A stretch of 64,000 nt of DNA, taken from the NCBI GenBank assembly GCA_031551525.1, contig JAVBNN010000009.1, positions 1-64,000 on the forward strand, written 5' to 3'. The notes under the pieces are model-generated. The model made no database searches and was not told where the DNA came from. It worked only from the letters and a program-made list of their open reading frames with translations. This stretch comes from JAVBNN01 sp031551525. Lineage in GTDB: Bacteria; Bacillota; Negativicutes; Acidaminococcales; JAISLQ01. Position 1 is the first letter of the stretch; the number at the start of each line of letters is the position of its first letter. The position numbers were made by a program, and so were the translations under genes. This document shows, piece by piece, positions 61,074 through 64,000 of the stretch.

Positions 61074-63065
61074 ATGTACGATGATATTGACAAAAAATGT
61101 ATCAGCACTTTACGTATGCTGGCAATAGAGGCAGTAGAAAAGGCAAAATCCGGCCATCCGGGTTTCCCCCTTGGGGCGGCGCCTCTCATGTATACCATTT
61201 GGGACAGGTTTATGGAGCACAACCCGTCCAACCCGCAATGGGAAAACCGTGACAGATTCATTCTGTCCGCCGGTCATGGCTCGGCATTACTGTATGCCAT
61301 GCTACATGTAAGCGGCTATGACCTCTCTGTAGAAGAACTTAAAAATTTTCGCCAGTGGGGCTCTAAGACGCCAGGACACCCGGAATATGGCCATACGGTG
61401 GGGGTAGAAGCTACCACAGGGCCGCTGGGGCAAGGTTTTGCCGCCGGCGTTGGCATGGCGGTAGCGGAAAAGATGCTGGCCGCCCGCTATAACCAGCCTG
61501 GTTATGATGATATAGTAAACCACTATGTATACGGCATCGTGTCGGACGGCGACCTTATGGAAGGCGTGTCGGGCGAGGCGGCATCCCTGGCAGGTACTTT
61601 GGGCCTCGGCAAACTTATCTATCTTTATGACGATAACCACATAACTATCGAGGGTGATACAAATATTGCTTTTACCGAAGATGTAGAAAAGCGTTTCCAG
61701 GCTTATGGCTGGCACACGGTGAGAGTGGGCGACTCTGAATATGTTACCGCCATAGAAGAATCCATCCGGCAAGCTAAGGCTGCAACAGACAAGCCTTCTT
61801 TGATATTGGTGCGTACACATATTGGCTATGGCAGTCCCAAACAGGATACTGCGGCCGCACATGGTGAACCGCTCGGTACAGACGCTTTTGTCAAAACCAA
61901 AGAAAAATATGGATTTTCTTCGTCTGAAGCCTTTACCGTACCCAATGAGGTATGGGAGTATTTCTCGCAAAACAGGAAAAAATGGGCTACCTGGGAACAT
62001 GTATGGAACCTGCGCTGGGAAAAATACCGGCAGGCATACCCGGAACTGGCCAGTGAACTAGCCGCCCGCTGGCAAGGTGATTTTGATGTGCCAGAGGAAT
62101 ACCTGCAGAAGTTATTTACCAAAACCGCCAGCACATCTACACGCGAAGCTTCCGGCGTGATATTACAAAAACTGGCGGAAATGCTGCCCGCCCTGTGCGG
62201 TGGTTCAGCTGATCTGGCGCCGTCCAATAAAAGTTATATTAACGAAGCGGGAGATTTTTCCGCGGCGACCCCGGAGGGGCGCAACCTGCACTTTGGTGTA
62301 CGTGAAGCGGCTATGACCGCTGTCGTCAACGGCATGGCCCTGCATGGCGGTTTTATACCATATGGAGCCACTTTTCTGGTATTTGCCGATTTCATGCGTC
62401 CGGCTATTCGGCTGGCCGCACTTATGGGAACACATTCCATATTTGTACTTACCCATGACAGCATAGCAGTCGGCGAAGACGGGCCAACCCACCAACCGAT
62501 AGAGCAGGCAATGAGTCTTAGGATAATCCCCGGACTTAACGTACTCCGTCCGGCAGATGCGCTGGAAACCGCCGCCGCTTGGCGTGTGGCGGTAAATGCG
62601 CGAAAACCCGTGGCACTTCTTTTGACGCGCCAAAAATTGCCTGTATTGCACGATTATGCCTCAGCAATAGAACAAGGTGCGGGAAAAGGCGGTTACGTCA
62701 TAAGCGATTCACCAAAAGCCCGATTGTCGCTTCTTGCTACCGGTTCGGAGGTCAGCCTGGCGCTTTCGGCGCAAAAGGCCCTTAATGCCGAAGGGATAAG
62801 CGCCCGGGTGGTATCTTTGCCGTCCTGGGAAATGTTTGATGCACAAAGCGAAGAATACAGGAGCTCGGTTTTGCCGGCTGACATTCCGGCGCTGGCGATA
62901 GAAGCTGGTACGCCTATAGGTTGGAGCCGCTATACAGGCAGCGAGAAAAATGTCATAGGGCTCGACCGTTTCGGAGCGTCCGCTCCAGGTGACGTAGTTT
63001 ATGAAAAACTGGGTTTCAGTATTAACAATATATTGGATAAAGCCAGGGAAATACTTGGCAAATAA
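61074..63065 (+). CDS. tkt: Transketolase
   Basis: The 663-aa thiamine-diphosphate enzyme moves two-carbon units between sugar phosphates in the pentose phosphate pathway. KSGHPGFPLGAAP (around 20-32), the GDLMEGVSGEAASLAG cofactor/metal motif (around 158-173), the central pyrimidine-domain GEDGPTHQPIEQ (around 467-478) and the C-terminal domain are complete. Start 61074 (MYDDIDKK) uses GGAGGT; an earlier ATG at 61038 lacks one. It is 27 nt before thiD, which makes the precursor of its cofactor. Confidence 0.96.
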   Translation: MYDDIDKKCISTLRMLAIEAVEKAKSGHPGFPLGAAPLMYTIWDRFMEHNPSNPQWENRDRFILSAGHGSALLYAMLHVSGYDLSVEELKNFRQWGSKTPGHPEYGHTVGVEATTGPLGQGFAAGVGMAVAEKMLAARYNQPGYDDIVNHYVYGIVSDGDLMEGVSGEAASLAGTLGLGKLIYLYDDNHITIEGDTNIAFTEDVEKRFQAYGWHTVRVGDSEYVTAIEESIRQAKAATDKPSLILVRTHIGYGSPKQDTAAAHGEPLGTDAFVKTKEKYGFSSSEAFTVPNEVWEYFSQNRKKWATWEHVWNLRWEKYRQAYPELASELAARWQGDFDVPEEYLQKLFTKTASTSTREASGVILQKLAEMLPALCGGSADLAPSNKSYINEAGDFSAATPEGRNLHFGVREAAMTAVVNGMALHGGFIPYGATFLVFADFMRPAIRLAALMGTHSIFVLTHDSIAVGEDGPTHQPIEQAMSLRIIPGLNVLRPADALETAAAWRVAVNARKPVALLLTRQKLPVLHDYASAIEQGAGKGGYVISDSPKARLSLLATGSEVSLALSAQKALNAEGISARVVSLPSWEMFDAQSEEYRSSVLPADIPALAIEAGTPIGWSRYTGSEKNVIGLDRFGASAPGDVVYEKLGFSINNILDKAREILGK

Positions 63066-63092
63066 TAGTTTTACAGGCGCAAGGAGCAGTTA

Positions 63093-63899
63093 ATGAAAAA
63101 CGTATTGAGCATAGCAGGTTCTGATTGCAGTGGTGGTGCAGGTATCCAGGCCGACCTTAAAACATTCAGTGCGCATGGAGTATTTGGCATGAGCGTAGTG
63201 GTTTCCGTCGTAGCGGAAAATACCAGCAGGGTCATTGATGTACAAGACGTGCGCCCAGATATGATAGAAAAACAAATAGATGCGGTGTTTGAGGATATAC
63301 CGGTGCATGCAGTCAAGATAGGCATGCTTTCCAATGCTGAAAGTATGGCTGCCGTTGCAGGCAAACTGGCCCAATATAAACCGCACAATATAGTTCTTGA
63401 CCCGGTAATGTACGCCAAAAACGGCTGTCCGCTTATGGATCCGTCGGCCATCGACGCGCTTATTGCCAATGTAGTGCCACTAGCTGATATCGTCACACCC
63501 AATATTCCTGAAGCAGAAAAGATGGCCGGAATGGAGATAAAAAATATCGCCGACATGGAAAAAGCCGCAGTTATCATTCGAAATATGGGTTGCGGCAGCG
63601 TTCTCTTAAAAGGCGGGCACGCTGAAGGTGATGCTATAGACGTTCTATTTGACGGGGCTCAATACAACTATTTTTCTGCCAAACGCATAAATACTAAAAA
63701 TACCCATGGCACGGGCTGCACTTACTCATCCGCCATAGCGGCCAATCTCACGCGGGGCCTTTTAAAAGAAGACGCGATCAAACAGGCAAAAAAATACGTC
63801 ACACTGGCAATTGAGCATGCTTTGCCTATCGGCAAGGGCAATGGCCCGACACATCATTTTGTCGAACTATATAAAAAAATGGGCTGGTTAGATGACTGA
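63093..63899 (+). CDS. thiD: Hydroxymethylpyrimidine (phosphate) kinase ThiD
   Basis: The 268-aa ribokinase-fold enzyme phosphorylates HMP and HMP-P for thiamine synthesis. The substrate motif IAGSDCSGGAGIQADLK (6-22), DPVMYAKNG (around 107) and the anion hole NTHGTGCTYSSA (around 205-216) are intact. AAGGAGC precedes ATG 63093. It overlaps the next gene by 8 nt. Confidence 0.96.
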   Translation: MKNVLSIAGSDCSGGAGIQADLKTFSAHGVFGMSVVVSVVAENTSRVIDVQDVRPDMIEKQIDAVFEDIPVHAVKIGMLSNAESMAAVAGKLAQYKPHNIVLDPVMYAKNGCPLMDPSAIDALIANVVPLADIVTPNIPEAEKMAGMEIKNIADMEKAAVIIRNMGCGSVLLKGGHAEGDAIDVLFDGAQYNYFSAKRINTKNTHGTGCTYSSAIAANLTRGLLKEDAIKQAKKYVTLAIEHALPIGKGNGPTHHFVELYKKMGWLDD

Positions 63900-64000
63900 T
63901 ATAACACTTTCTGCAGCGGCCTCGCTCCTGGCAAAAGTTCGTACAGTGAGACCTCTCCTGCACCATGTCACAAACCACGTTACATCTTGGTCTAGCGCTT
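63892..64000 (+). CDS. thiM: Hydroxyethylthiazole kinase ThiM, partial (runs off the window)
   Basis: Only the first 36 codons are present, starting at ATG 63892 inside the end of thiD. The visible KVRTVRPLLHHVTNHVT matches the N-terminal substrate region of ThiM (typically KVRxxxPLVHxITNxVT), which phosphorylates hydroxyethylthiazole. The order thiD-thiM is common in thiamine salvage operons. Confidence 0.8.
   Translation, partial: MTDITLSAAASLLAKVRTVRPLLHHVTNHVTSWSSA

Noticed and set aside
1..64000. CRISPR array, prophage or insertion sequence
   Set aside because: No regularly spaced repeats, cas genes, transposase or phage structural genes were seen on either strand.

Overview
The window looks like a chromosomal core segment of an anaerobic, diderm, low/mid-GC Firmicute, most likely Negativicutes. 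This is inferred from gene content: a Firmicute-type division/cell-wall cluster with DUF881 and small basic protein, a DAP-type MurE, an LptA/OstA-like periplasmic protein (implies an outer membrane), oxygen-sensitive class III ribonucleotide reductase, and miaB-mutS-mutL-miaA-hfq order. No sporulation genes follow ftsZ. No phage, IS element or CRISPR array was seen.

Layout. 1-250: promoter and tRNA-Asn. 247-3682 (minus): an osmoprotectant ABC transporter whose permease is fused to its binding protein, preceded by a BusR-like regulator; an inverted repeat brackets the transporter promoter. 3.8-4.8 kb: CoA-binding protein and a YbaK-type editing protein. 5.0-17.8 kb: dcw cluster mraZ-rsmH-ftsL-murE-murF-mraY-murD-murG-murC-ftsQ-DUF881-sbp-ftsZ, with three MraZ boxes upstream and without ftsI, ftsW, ftsA or murB. 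17.8-23.4 kb: nrdR-nrdD-nrdG, a small unknown gene, a two-domain PPK2, and a 97-residue protein. 23.4-25.5 kb (minus): PfkB kinase, YajQ, LptA-like. 25.7-33.2 kb: dnaG-rpoD, tRNA(CAU), trmK-nif3-yhaM, rnpB, trxA, aroH. 33.2-41.0 kb: a sigma-54-type catabolic operon (aconitase X, CoA-transferase, HMG-CoA-lyase-like enzyme, permease, cupin) with its own PAS/AAA+ activator. 41.0-43.3 kb (minus): polar amino-acid ABC transporter. 43.4-58.7 kb: c-di-AMP riboswitch and NlpC/P60 hydrolase, HD protein, miaB-mutS-mutL-rsmJ-like-miaA-hfq, xerD, a divergent polysaccharide deacetylase, htpX, M42 peptidase, an FkbM remnant, ndk, cobalamin adenosyltransferase. 58.8-64 kb: EF-G paralogue, transketolase, thiD and the start of thiM.

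Most interesting result. The NrdD here (649 aa) stops 15 residues after its last zinc cysteine and has no RxxGY glycyl-radical motif. About 2.7 kb downstream, a 97-aa ORF (23070-23363) carries exactly the missing piece: RRITGYLS followed by FN..K..E..R.KH. Its promoter has two near-consensus NrdR boxes spaced 32 bp, the same spacing as the two perfect NrdR boxes in front of nrdR-nrdD-nrdG. The reading is a class III ribonucleotide reductase split so that the radical-bearing domain is a separate, co-regulated polypeptide, formally like GrcA/YfiD for pyruvate formate-lyase but apparently obligatory.

Other linked themes: two probable c-di-AMP sensors (BusR-like regulator and ydaO-type riboswitch) control osmolyte uptake and a wall hydrolase; the sigma-54 operon has a -24/-12 promoter and a 24-bp-arm palindrome composed of two dyads 30 bp apart, a good candidate enhancer for the activator at the end of the locus.
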